This document shows positions 1 through 8,372 of a DNA stretch of 64,000 nucleotides, in pieces. The position numbers and the translations under genes are program-made. This stretch comes from Balneolaceae bacterium (GTDB lineage: Bacteria > Bacteroidota > Rhodothermia > Balneolales > Balneolaceae): the NCBI GenBank assembly GCA_017640665.1, contig JAEPQE010000001.1, positions 1,319,262-1,383,261 on the forward strand. The letters run 5' to 3'. The notes under the pieces were generated by a model. That model saw only the letters and a list, made by a program, of their open reading frames with translations, was not told where the DNA came from and ran no database searches. Every line of letters starts with the position of its first letter. Within the stretch, counting starts at the first letter, position 1.

Positions 1-1
1 A

Positions 2-1303
2 AGTATCAGCAATACAGGAGGAAGAGACCTTATTTACAGAGGAGAATTCCGGGGTACTGTAAGGGAGCAACGGCCTGGTGAGGAAACGGACTTTTTTTAT
101 GCATCTATTACAAGTCAACTGGAATCTGATGAGGGTTCGTATATCATCAAAAAGTCATACAGTACGGGAGAAGTATTGGATACACTTTACACTGTTTCGC
201 ACGATATAGATTTCATCAGAGCACTTGCTGTTAATGGAAACCACCTATATTTCAATAATCCTGCGAATGGAAAAGAAATTTTAGTTTTTGATATAGCGGA
301 AAAAGCTATAAGAAAGAAGATTTCAATAAACGCAGATATTAATACAGAAATTGGTGGGCCAGTTCAATCATTTTCCCATACGGGAAGTTCTATTTACAGC
401 ATTATGAGACTGGGAGAAAATAGGAGTTTAGTTGAGATTGATGAGTTTTCAGGAAGTATTTTAGACACACTTATTATTACTGAGGCAAGTGATATCCAAT
501 TCGTCTCATCAACAGTAAATACAAACAGAAATCTAGTATTTACAGCCAATTATTTTGATGGCTTGGTAAGGGTTTTTGATATCGAAACAAAAGAGCGACT
601 TTCTAATTTAGCAGTAATTCCAACAAGGCATAGTTTAAGTAATATCGGGTATTCTTATTCCAGAAACTCTGTTTTAGTTCAAATTTTGGATGATGACTCA
701 GGAGAATCAGTAGCTAGGCTTGTTGAAATAGATGCGGATACAGGAGAGGAAATCCAAAGGATAGAACTTCACGGGCAATATCTTACTGGATTAGCAACGG
801 ATGAATCAAATCTGATTACCAGTTATGTAGAGTTTGATTCACCTGGCTATGATACACTTGGCTTTAATTCTACGAGAGAGATTAACTTTACGGTTAGAAC
901 TGAGGATTTGGATCCCGGTGTATACGAATCTGAGCTTATCCTTCATTCGAATGCTTCTGCCAACCCTTCAATTCAAATTCCTTTTTTGTTAACTGTAACA
1001 ATGCCTACTTCTGCCGAGTTTGAACATGGCATACCCGAAAATGTTGAATTAAGTCAGAATTACCCAAACCCTTTTAATCCCACAACAACAATTCAATACG
1101 GATTGCCAAAAGCAGGTAATGTGCTTTTAATGGTTTATAACTCCATTGGGCAGGAAGTATTAACACTGGTTGATGATTTTAAATCCGCTGGCAGGTATAG
1201 TATTTCACTGGACGCTCGTAGTCTTTCCAGTGGGGTATATTTTTATCAGTTTAAGATAGACGGAAAGACTTATGAAGTTAAAAAAATGTTGTTGGTAAAA
1301 TAA
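2..1303 (+). CDS. Secreted beta-propeller-like protein with T9SS C-terminal sorting domain (5' partial)
   Basis: The reading frame is open from base 2 of the window, so the true start lies upstream; the TTG at 176 is internal. About 433 residues are visible. The middle part is rich in short beta-strand repeats with alternating aromatic and aspartate residues, as in YVTN/SMP-30-like propellers. A short Ig-like segment of Hydin/ASPM type (around bases 850-1010) follows. The last 85 or so residues form a classic type IX secretion sorting domain: LSQNYPNPFNPTTTIQYGLP, then IGQEV, then a terminal KKMLLVK. This predicts export across the outer membrane and removal of the C-terminal signal. The substrate or ligand cannot be deduced. 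The stop codon directly abuts the next gene's ATG. Confidence 0.85.
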   Translation, partial: SISNTGGRDLIYRGEFRGTVREQRPGEETDFFYASITSQLESDEGSYIIKKSYSTGEVLDTLYTVSHDIDFIRALAVNGNHLYFNNPANGKEILVFDIAEKAIRKKISINADINTEIGGPVQSFSHTGSSIYSIMRLGENRSLVEIDEFSGSILDTLIITEASDIQFVSSTVNTNRNLVFTANYFDGLVRVFDIETKERLSNLAVIPTRHSLSNIGYSYSRNSVLVQILDDDSGESVARLVEIDADTGEEIQRIELHGQYLTGLATDESNLITSYVEFDSPGYDTLGFNSTREINFTVRTEDLDPGVYESELILHSNASANPSIQIPFLLTVTMPTSAEFEHGIPENVELSQNYPNPFNPTTTIQYGLPKAGNVLLMVYNSIGQEVLTLVDDFKSAGRYSISLDARSLSSGVYFYQFKIDGKTYEVKKMLLVK

Positions 1304-2401
1304 ATGAAACACCATCCAATAAAAACAGTTCGTGAATATCCATTTTGGCTAAAGGCTTCGGTCACTCTAATCGGGCTTTCCCTGCTTTTTGTAATTATGA
1401 GTTACGGCAAGTTCATTCTGATGCCATTAGCTTTTGCTGCTTTTTTATCCATGCTGTTAAATCCAATTGTGAGTAAACTGGAAAGCTGGAAGCTTGGGCG
1501 GGCATTCAGCATTCTACTTACCATTTTATTAGTGTTAGTAGTATTTGCTGGAATCATCACATTAATTTCGGCTCAGTTTGTACAGTTTGCAGAGCGTATT
1601 CCGGAAGTAACGGAACGTCTCAAGTCAGTCACTGCGGATGGGATTCAGTTTCTTGAAGAAACGGTAGGTTTATCTCAGGAACAGCGTACCAATTACCTGC
1701 AGCAAGGGCTAACAAACTTGATTGATAGCAGTGGTCAGTACGCGAGCTCGTTTTTAGGAGCAACCACGAATGCCTTCACATTGATGTCGCTGATTCCGAT
1801 TTTCATCTTCTTTATGCTCTACTACAAAGAGATGTATCAAACCTTCTTCGAGAAGTTATTTGAGCAAAAAGAGGGCAGCTCCAGAATTGATATCGTTCTT
1901 ACTGATGTTCAGGAAGTTACACAGAATTATCTGGTAGGAATGCTAACCGTAATCGGGATTCTCGCCATTTTAAATACCACCGGACTATTTATCATTGGAC
2001 TCGAACATGCCATTTTCTTTGGCGTTTTTGCGTCACTATTGGCAGTAATTCCTTATATCGGAATCATCATTGGGGCGCTTCCCCCATTACTTTTCGCCTT
2101 TTTGTTAGGGGATTCACTCATCACTCCATTGTTAGTTATTGCCGTATTTGGAACCGTTCAGTTCCTGGAAGGAAACTTCATCTCCCCGAGAATAGTGGGC
2201 TCTAAAGTTTCGATAAATCCGTTTATGGCGTTGCTGGCATTAATTATAGGTGGCGAGGTTTGGGGGATCTCCGGAATGATACTTTTCGTACCTCTGATTG
2301 GAATTCTCAGGGTTATCTTTGAGGAAATTGAAGGGGTGAAACCTTACGGGTATTTATTAGGGAACAGGATTGAGTATGATTCAAACGGAGCTTCAGATTG
2401 A
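1304..2401 (+). CDS. AI-2E family transporter (PerM/YdiK/TqsA-type permease)
   Basis: This 365-residue inner-membrane protein has the layout of the AI-2E/PF01594 family. Two hydrophobic hairpins at the N-terminus are followed by a soluble amphipathic segment (residues 90-150) and a block of five or more membrane helices. The conserved glycine/proline-rich signature PYIGIIIGALPP lies in the second half, and the family's typical SPRIVGSKVSINPF follows. Members export small molecules such as AI-2, or act as Na+/H+ antiporters; the substrate here is unknown. The ATG at 1304 follows the previous stop without a gap (TAAATG), which suggests translational coupling, although the two products have no obvious shared function. 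Confidence 0.9.
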   Translation: MKHHPIKTVREYPFWLKASVTLIGLSLLFVIMSYGKFILMPLAFAAFLSMLLNPIVSKLESWKLGRAFSILLTILLVLVVFAGIITLISAQFVQFAERIPEVTERLKSVTADGIQFLEETVGLSQEQRTNYLQQGLTNLIDSSGQYASSFLGATTNAFTLMSLIPIFIFFMLYYKEMYQTFFEKLFEQKEGSSRIDIVLTDVQEVTQNYLVGMLTVIGILAILNTTGLFIIGLEHAIFFGVFASLLAVIPYIGIIIGALPPLLFAFLLGDSLITPLLVIAVFGTVQFLEGNFISPRIVGSKVSINPFMALLALIIGGEVWGISGMILFVPLIGILRVIFEEIEGVKPYGYLLGNRIEYDSNGASD

Positions 2402-2455
2402 TTTTAAAGTAATTATTCTGAATATTCCTTACATAAAGTAAGAAAAGTAAGGATT

Positions 2456-2707
2456 ATGCCCTCAGCAACAATTACATCAAAAGGTCAGGTTACCATACCA
2501 AAAAAAATAAGGGAACAGCTTAATTTGAAGCCTGGGGATACTATCGACTTTGAAGTAGATTCTCCAAATAGCATTAGAATTGCGACAAAGAAACGTCACC
2601 ATAGTGAAGTTGCAGGAATACTATATCGTGAGGGACAAAGACCACGTTCCATAGAAGAAATGAATGAGGGAATCGTGGAATACCTGAAAGAGAAATACAA
2701 AAAATGA
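2456..2707 (+). CDS. vapB: AbrB/MazE/SpoVT-type antitoxin (VapB)
   Basis: An 83-residue protein whose N-terminal 45 residues are a swapped-hairpin AbrB domain. The TSKGQVTIPKKIREQLNLKPGD motif region is nearly canonical for this family (residues 7-28). The C-terminal half is charged and carries SIEEMNEGI, a typical toxin-wrapping tail. Its stop overlaps the start of the PIN-domain gene in an ATGA arrangement, as in many vapBC pairs. The expected role is to neutralise the toxin and autorepress the operon through the AbrB domain. An AbrB-type rather than RHH-type antitoxin paired with a PIN toxin is a known combination. Confidence 0.9.
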   Translation: MPSATITSKGQVTIPKKIREQLNLKPGDTIDFEVDSPNSIRIATKKRHHSEVAGILYREGQRPRSIEEMNEGIVEYLKEKYKK

Positions 2708-3087
2708 TTGCTGCGGATACGAATTTACTTGCCCGGTTTTTGATCAAAGATGTCCCTGAGCATTTTCAAAGGGTGAACGATCTACTGAACAGTGGGGAAG
2801 AAGGTTATATTAATCCAGTAGTATTATCGGAACTATATTGGGTATTGGTTCGGCTTTATGAATATTCAAAAATTGAATTTTTAACTACTTTAGATGCATT
2901 ACTTGAAACTGAGGGTTTTGTATTCTTTGATCAAGGTGTTATCCGGAGAGCAATGGCAGATTACTTAAACTCAACTGCTGATTTTACGGATTGTCTTATC
3001 AACCAGATAAATCTAGACAGAAAATTGAAGACTTTCACTTTCGATCGGAAAGCTGCAAAACTAGAGGGTATGAAGCTCCTGAGCTAA
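2704..3087 (+). CDS. vapC: PIN-domain ribonuclease toxin (VapC)
   Basis: A 127-residue PIN-domain protein. The acidic metal-binding residues are visible: Asp5 in the N-terminal AADTNLLAR, Glu43 in VVLSELYW, and the C-terminal pair in TADFTDCLI and TFDRKAAKL. The length is normal for VapC toxins (about 130 residues). It overlaps the antitoxin stop by four bases, so translation is coupled. Known VapC toxins cleave tRNA or rRNA; the target here cannot be read from sequence. The module sits alone between a permease gene and the convergent polX gene, which fits lateral acquisition. Confidence 0.92.
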   Translation: MIAADTNLLARFLIKDVPEHFQRVNDLLNSGEEGYINPVVLSELYWVLVRLYEYSKIEFLTTLDALLETEGFVFFDQGVIRRAMADYLNSTADFTDCLINQINLDRKLKTFTFDRKAAKLEGMKLLS

Positions 3088-3117
3088 ACCTCTCACCTCA
3101 CTTCTCTGAACTCAGAA

Positions 3118-4875
3118 CTACCGTGCCCTAAAAAACCCCATCACTTCTTCAGCGCTTTTGGTATTGAGCACGCGCTCTTTTTCATATTTACCTTTGCGGG
3201 CAATCATCACCCCGTATTTCATTAAGTCGATACCGTCAATGCTGTGAGCATCCGGATTGATTGAAGTCATTAAATTTACTTCTTTCGCTTTGTTGCCGAA
3301 GCTCCAGTCTAAGTCAAGACGCAATGGATTGGCATTGATTTCGATAGAAGTATTATGCTTGGCGGCCAAAGCGACCAGCTCATTCAAGTCGATATCGCTG
3401 CCGTTTCTTTTGAGTAGTAAACGCCCGGTTGGATGACCTACCATTCTGGTGTAAGGATTCTTAATTGCATTTCGGAAGCGCTCCATCATCTTTTCACGAG
3501 GCATGTCCAGTGTTTGGTGCACACTGGCGATTATAAAATCGAATCCTTCAAGAATTTCATCGGAGTAATCCAGACTTCCATCCGCAAGAATATCAGATTC
3601 AATCCCTTTCATAATCACAAAATTGGTGCCAGCACTTTTAAACGCTTCGTTCAGCTGATCGATTTCTTCCCACTGTTGTTTTACTTCATCTTCCGAAAGT
3701 CCGCCCGCATAAGCGGCTGTTCTGGAGTGATCGGTAATTCCCAGGTATTCATAGCCCCGCTCTATACAAGCTTCTGCCATCTCTTTAATCGAGAACTTTC
3801 CGTCACTCCAGGTACTATGTGCATGAATCACCCCACGGATGTCTGAATCAGTAACTAAAGGGAGTTCTTCCTGATCTTTGTAAATATCGAACTCGCCACG
3901 GTCTTCTCGAAGCTCGGGTGGTACCCAATTCATTCCAAGAAGTTTGTAGATATCACTTTCGTTTTCGAAAGGGTGGGGCGCATCCCAATTTGTTTCTCCA
4001 TTTTCGAATAGGTCGTATAAACCGTATTCATTCAAACTCATCTTTCGTTCTCTGGCCCGGGATCGCATTACCACATTGTGTTCTTTACTTCCGGTGAAGT
4101 ACATCAAGGCCGCTGCAAAATTTTCTGGCTTCACTATCCGAAGATCCACTTGTCGGCCTTCTTTGGTTCGTACCGAGCTTTTGGTGTCGCCTCTGCCCAG
4201 CACTTCGGTGACTCGTTCATGTGAAGTAAACACCTCAAATAGATTTGAGATGTGTTGTTCTTCAGCAGCAATCAGAATATCGATATCGCCAATGGTTTCT
4301 TTGGCGCGACGCAGTGACCCTGCGACTTCAATTTTCTGAACACCTTCCAGGTCTTTCAGGCTTTCATAAATCGCATCTGCAATTTTAGTGGCCTCATCCA
4401 GACGACAGCGTTCATCGAACTTCTCCATCCACTCAATGGATTTGGCAATTTTCTCTGCTGATTTACCTCCCAGACCCGGAAGCTTTGCTAACTCACCACT
4501 TTCAATTAATCCCTTTAATTCATCAATCTCGGTAATGCCAAACTGCTCATGAATTTTGAGGATGTTTTTGGGGCCCAATCCTGAAATGTCCAGCCATTTA
4601 ATCAAACCAAGAGGCACTTTTTCTTTGAAAGCTTCCAGTACGGGCATCTTTCCAGTTTCAGCATAGGCATAGATGTCCTCGGCGATCGACTTCCCAATCC
4701 CTTTAATATCGGTCAGGTTTTCGTTTTTGATGTATTCGTTTATATCATCACTTAACCCCTTGATAGTTTGTGAGGCTTTATCGAACGCAATAGCTTTAAA
4801 CCGGTTTTCACCGGCCAGCTGCATCAGTTGAAATACCAGATTAAGTTGATCGGCTACATCTTGATTGGTTGGCAT
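3118..4875 (-). CDS. polX: DNA polymerase/3'-5' exonuclease PolX (family X polymerase + PHP domain)
   Basis: At 585 residues this matches the bacterial PolX layout: helix-hairpin-helix motifs around residues 55-75, 95-115 and 130-150, then the polymerase-beta nucleotidyltransferase core. GSLRR (186-190) and GDIDI (196-200) supply the catalytic aspartates. A C-terminal PHP phosphoesterase domain begins at about residue 348 with HAHSTWSDG and continues through GITDHS and VGHPTGRLL. The family fills short gaps and trims 3' ends in base-excision repair. The gene is the downstream-most of a minus-strand group and converges on vapC with only 30 bases between the stops. The ATG start is preceded by no strong Shine-Dalgarno sequence. 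Confidence 0.96.
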   Translation of the reverse strand: MPTNQDVADQLNLVFQLMQLAGENRFKAIAFDKASQTIKGLSDDINEYIKNENLTDIKGIGKSIAEDIYAYAETGKMPVLEAFKEKVPLGLIKWLDISGLGPKNILKIHEQFGITEIDELKGLIESGELAKLPGLGGKSAEKIAKSIEWMEKFDERCRLDEATKIADAIYESLKDLEGVQKIEVAGSLRRAKETIGDIDILIAAEEQHISNLFEVFTSHERVTEVLGRGDTKSSVRTKEGRQVDLRIVKPENFAAALMYFTGSKEHNVVMRSRARERKMSLNEYGLYDLFENGETNWDAPHPFENESDIYKLLGMNWVPPELREDRGEFDIYKDQEELPLVTDSDIRGVIHAHSTWSDGKFSIKEMAEACIERGYEYLGITDHSRTAAYAGGLSEDEVKQQWEEIDQLNEAFKSAGTNFVIMKGIESDILADGSLDYSDEILEGFDFIIASVHQTLDMPREKMMERFRNAIKNPYTRMVGHPTGRLLLKRNGSDIDLNELVALAAKHNTSIEINANPLRLDLDWSFGNKAKEVNLMTSINPDAHSIDGIDLMKYGVMIARKGKYEKERVLNTKSAEEVMGFFRAR

Positions 4876-4901
4876 GGCATTAGATTTTTAAAAATAAGAA
4901 C

Positions 4902-6827
4902 TCAATATTGAAAATTTATTCTTCCAGATACATTAATACTCATGAAATAATACTGACCATGAGTATCATATGCCTCGGCTTTATTCAAAAGGTTTCGCAA
5001 GGTAAGTTTCGTTTCCAAACGACGTTTAAAAAACCACATACCTGTACTAAAATTCAAGAGAGGAATAGGGCGAACTCTGCTGGGAGGGAATCCTGTTTCT
5101 TGTTCCAGATTTTCATATTCAATAATTCTTCTTGTAGGTATATATCTGAAAAACAATTCCAGAATGAAGTTTTCGTCAGCTTTATATTGGATAATTTCTG
5201 AAAAAATATAGCCAGGAAGGCGTTTATAATATTCTTTAAATGATGTGTTCCCATAAAGTTCAAGGTTTCCACTTAACATGGTTTTAAATCTGATTTTAGG
5301 ACTCACTTGCAACGTGTACTGAGTAAAGAGCCCCAAAGCGCCTGCGTTGTTTGTATCAAAATAATAGACCGATGACCCGAGTCTGGGGCGGTTTCCAAGG
5401 TAGAAATGGTTGACATCTTCATTTACATAGTTCCAAAAATGCTTATAAATGAGCTTTGCTGAAGCTCTATAGTTTTCTTCTTTTACTTTTATCGAATATT
5501 CGGCGAAACCAAGCTTATCAATTTGTGATGATTTATTCGAAAGGGAGTATGTGTCAGGATCATCAACAACAAAACCAATATTCCTTGTGATCATTGTGTT
5601 ATGAAAGGTGCCCTTGTTGAGCACATGACTTTCGAAGCCTAACCGGATCAGATGAGAGCCACTTATTTTTTTAGAAGCACCTATGGAGTTGTTTATATTT
5701 CCCAAAGTAGCATAGAGAGAAACGTTGCCTCCGAAGCTTTGCTGGATGGAAACTTGATTGTCAAGAAAAGCACTACTGTTCTTACTCACTTCATCCGATA
5801 TTTCATAAAAAGTATTCTTGATGGTAAGATAACCGGGTTTATTGAAAAGATTAAATGAAAAGCTGGACTCATGGGCCAGTCTGTTTTCTTCTAAGCGATA
5901 TAAAACATCCAATTCCTGATAGAGCAGTGTGTCTGCTGATGCAGTTGAAAATCCAATGTGTGTATTATCATGAAAGGAATTGCCTTTACTCTTATATGTT
6001 CCGATTACCTGATACTGAAATAACTTAACGGGTACTTCAATTCCTCCTAAGTCATTCCAGTCATAGTTTTCAGGAGTGGCATTCAATCCAAAGAGAAATG
6101 ACATCTCTCTTTTTTTATTAGTGTGAGTAATTTTTGAATGAAGATTGTAAAAAATATTTCTTGGTAAAGTAAAATCAACATCAGGTGTACTATAGCTTGT
6201 CCTCTTGAAAATATTTGTTCTTGAAGTATAAGTATATGATTTTGAATAGCCTAAAACTCCTGTACGGGAATAATCTTGATAGGTATATAATAAATTGGCA
6301 TTTACTGAGCCAAATTTTTGATTAATAAAGACCGAATAAGGTTTATTGACATATTCTACATTTGGTGAAGCATCTGATGTTTGGGTCAACGGTCCTGGAT
6401 CATTAATTTGATTAATTCTACCAATAAAAAGAGAAATATTGTTGTTCTCAGAACGAGGATATATATAGATATTGGTTGTACCTGATAAGTACTGATCTTC
6501 AAAAATTACTACAGAATCTAAATCACCCACTGCATAGTTCGGAATGCTGAAAAGTGGATTATTCAGCCACTTTGTTTGTAGCTCTACATCATCAATAAAA
6601 AATCGGTATTGCTGTTTTTTATCTCCGGAAAAGCCGATTTGATAAGGCTCGAAATGAACTAAATCCAAACTGTTATATCCGGTGTTAGTATTTGTAAAAA
6701 TCCATTCTTTAAAGTTATACCAATCAGTAATTTCTTCGGATGGTTTTAAAGTGACCGATTGACCGGATACTAAACTGGAGAATAAAAAGCATAAGTAGAG
6801 TAAAAACAGAATTGATTTAAAATTCAT
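4902..6827 (-). CDS. Outer-membrane beta-barrel protein, TonB-receptor-barrel-like, unknown ligand
   Basis: The protein of about 641 residues has a signal peptide ending near SLVSG-QS. It continues as alternating polar and aromatic beta-strands and ends in an aromatic C-terminal strand (INFQY), as BAM-inserted barrels do. The closing segment LRNLLNKAEAYDTHGQYYF resembles the last strands of TonB-dependent receptors. No carboxypeptidase-like N-domain or clear plug box was seen, and the length is short for a TonB receptor. The ATG at 6827 is preferred; a GTG three bases upstream (6830) overlaps the TAG stop of the preceding gene (TAGTGATG), so the two are translationally coupled. Specific function is not recognised. 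Confidence 0.7.
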   Translation of the reverse strand: MNFKSILFLLYLCFLFSSLVSGQSVTLKPSEEITDWYNFKEWIFTNTNTGYNSLDLVHFEPYQIGFSGDKKQQYRFFIDDVELQTKWLNNPLFSIPNYAVGDLDSVVIFEDQYLSGTTNIYIYPRSENNNISLFIGRINQINDPGPLTQTSDASPNVEYVNKPYSVFINQKFGSVNANLLYTYQDYSRTGVLGYSKSYTYTSRTNIFKRTSYSTPDVDFTLPRNIFYNLHSKITHTNKKREMSFLFGLNATPENYDWNDLGGIEVPVKLFQYQVIGTYKSKGNSFHDNTHIGFSTASADTLLYQELDVLYRLEENRLAHESSFSFNLFNKPGYLTIKNTFYEISDEVSKNSSAFLDNQVSIQQSFGGNVSLYATLGNINNSIGASKKISGSHLIRLGFESHVLNKGTFHNTMITRNIGFVVDDPDTYSLSNKSSQIDKLGFAEYSIKVKEENYRASAKLIYKHFWNYVNEDVNHFYLGNRPRLGSSVYYFDTNNAGALGLFTQYTLQVSPKIRFKTMLSGNLELYGNTSFKEYYKRLPGYIFSEIIQYKADENFILELFFRYIPTRRIIEYENLEQETGFPPSRVRPIPLLNFSTGMWFFKRRLETKLTLRNLLNKAEAYDTHGQYYFMSINVSGRINFQY

Positions 6828-6829
6828 CA

Positions 6830-7417
6830 CTACTTTATAATATTCTGAAGCGTTTCAGGAAGTTTAAATTCGTAGCGAAGTCCCCCGCCAAAGGACACAA
6901 TATCCTGTGGGTGATAAAAGAAGGTTCGGGTAGTTTCAGCCGATAGAAAAATAGAAATTCGGCTGAATTTAAAAGCCGGTTCAAACTTTGCTCCATAGAG
7001 CAACTCTCTTTCTTCCACATTATCTATAGTTTCAGTGGCTCTCAAATCTTGTATACCAACATAAGGCCCTAAAGTAATCGAAAAGTGTTTAGTTATTTTC
7101 TGTTCAAAGAAAAGTCCGAAAGTATACACAAATGATTTGTATTCAATATTCTGATCATCGGGAGAGGAATAAAAGAAATAATCAACTCCTAAACCTGCTG
7201 TTCCGATATAAAAGGGAGTAAGTATGGAGAATGATATGCTGTTTTCAATATCCCATCTTGAAGAAAATTTGTCGTTAATCAAAAAAGCAGAATTATAACC
7301 TAATCCAATATCCAGTTTTGAAAATGTCTGAGATTTGACATCTGTGCTTAATAAGAGGATAAATGCAAAACAACATGCTATGATGGTTTTGAAAAGCCTT
7401 TCCCAAATAGATTTCAT
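6830..7417 (-). CDS. Small outer-membrane beta-barrel protein, unknown function
   Basis: A 195-residue protein with an N-terminal hydrophobic signal segment (about residues 8-29, ending KSQT) and the rhythm of an 8-stranded barrel: short amphipathic strands, Gly/Tyr/Phe-rich turns, and strands such as ITLGPYVGIQ and VSFGGGLRYEF. It immediately precedes the larger barrel gene in the same operon, with the stop and the next start overlapping. The two may cooperate at the outer membrane, for example as barrel plus accessory barrel. No catalytic motif is visible. Confidence 0.65.
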   Translation of the reverse strand: MKSIWERLFKTIIACCFAFILLLSTDVKSQTFSKLDIGLGYNSAFLINDKFSSRWDIENSISFSILTPFYIGTAGLGVDYFFYSSPDDQNIEYKSFVYTFGLFFEQKITKHFSITLGPYVGIQDLRATETIDNVEERELLYGAKFEPAFKFSRISIFLSAETTRTFFYHPQDIVSFGGGLRYEFKLPETLQNIIK

Positions 7418-7438
7418 AAGCTGAAGATCAACGTTAAT

Positions 7439-8197
7439 TCAATTTTCTATTTCCTCACGGATCCAGTCTTTGTATTCAGAAATACGGGTATAATATTCAT
7501 AGACGCCATACACTCCCTGTGGTCTTTGTAATCCTCTTCCATTTTGGTGTGAGCTTACTCCGATGAGGTATGGTTGATCCCCGTCAAACCACAATGCGGG
7601 GCCTCCGCTATCGCCTGGTCCGCTAATCCCCTCTAAGGGCAAAGCATCTTCTGAGCCGGGCTCATCAAAAGTAAATCGTATGAAACCATTTTCAGTTATT
7701 CCGTCTACTCTGTTTTGCGCTGCACGCATCACATTATCTTTGATAATAGATCCATCAATCATTCCTATATCTCCAGTCCCAGCCCATCCCGTGCCTGCAA
7801 AGATAATATCTTTACCAAGTTCATTCTGACCCGAGTACAGTTTAGCAATCTCAATATCAGGAACACTTTCTTCCAAAATCAGAATTGCGATATCATTATC
7901 GATGCTTCTAGTCATGTCAAATTCAGGATGAATAATAATATCCTGAATCGGATATTCAGCTCCATCAACAAATACTGGATTATCCATATCGATGTAATCT
8001 GCTACATGAGCAGCAGTTATGATTACATTATCCTGAATAAATGTTCCATTTCCGGCACTAAGGTTTACAACTGATCCTGCATACTTTTCCGCCAGCTCAA
8101 TATACTCAGACTCATCTACATCATGCCTCATAACAATAGGTGGAAGCAAATTAGACAAGAATACTAAGACAGTAATTAGAAAAACCGGAAGCTGCAT
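7439..8197 (-). CDS. Secreted trypsin-like (S1-fold) serine protease
   Basis: A 252-residue protein with an N-terminal hydrophobic signal (residues 1-22). The complete catalytic triad of the chymotrypsin fold is visible: His64 in ITAAHVAD, Asp102 in DNDIAIL and Ser197 in GPGDSGGP. The oxyanion glycines are intact, so it should be active. The remaining sequence is a single protease domain with no PDZ domain, so it is not DegP-like. It heads the minus-strand group with the two barrel genes (21 bases to the next), suggesting a periplasmic or surface role. The substrate is unknown. Confidence 0.88.
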   Translation of the reverse strand: MQLPVFLITVLVFLSNLLPPIVMRHDVDESEYIELAEKYAGSVVNLSAGNGTFIQDNVIITAAHVADYIDMDNPVFVDGAEYPIQDIIIHPEFDMTRSIDNDIAILILEESVPDIEIAKLYSGQNELGKDIIFAGTGWAGTGDIGMIDGSIIKDNVMRAAQNRVDGITENGFIRFTFDEPGSEDALPLEGISGPGDSGGPALWFDGDQPYLIGVSSHQNGRGLQRPQGVYGVYEYYTRISEYKDWIREEIEN

Positions 8198-8372
8198 AGT
8201 GATTTTTTTAGATCGTAAATAAAGAGTTTAGATAGTAACGTAAAACTTATTCAAAAGGGTTGTTCATTCCATTTGTATGCTGTAAAATAACATCTAAACT
8301 AACTAGGGATTGATCGAGCTGATTATATTCGATAAGCTTCACATCTTTCTCCACCTAAATAAACTGTTTAAC

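Noticed and set aside
3433-3846. 137-codon plus-strand ORF opposite polX
   Set aside because: It is antisense to the well-supported PolX PHP domain and its product is Cys/His-rich without any family pattern; it is a shadow frame.
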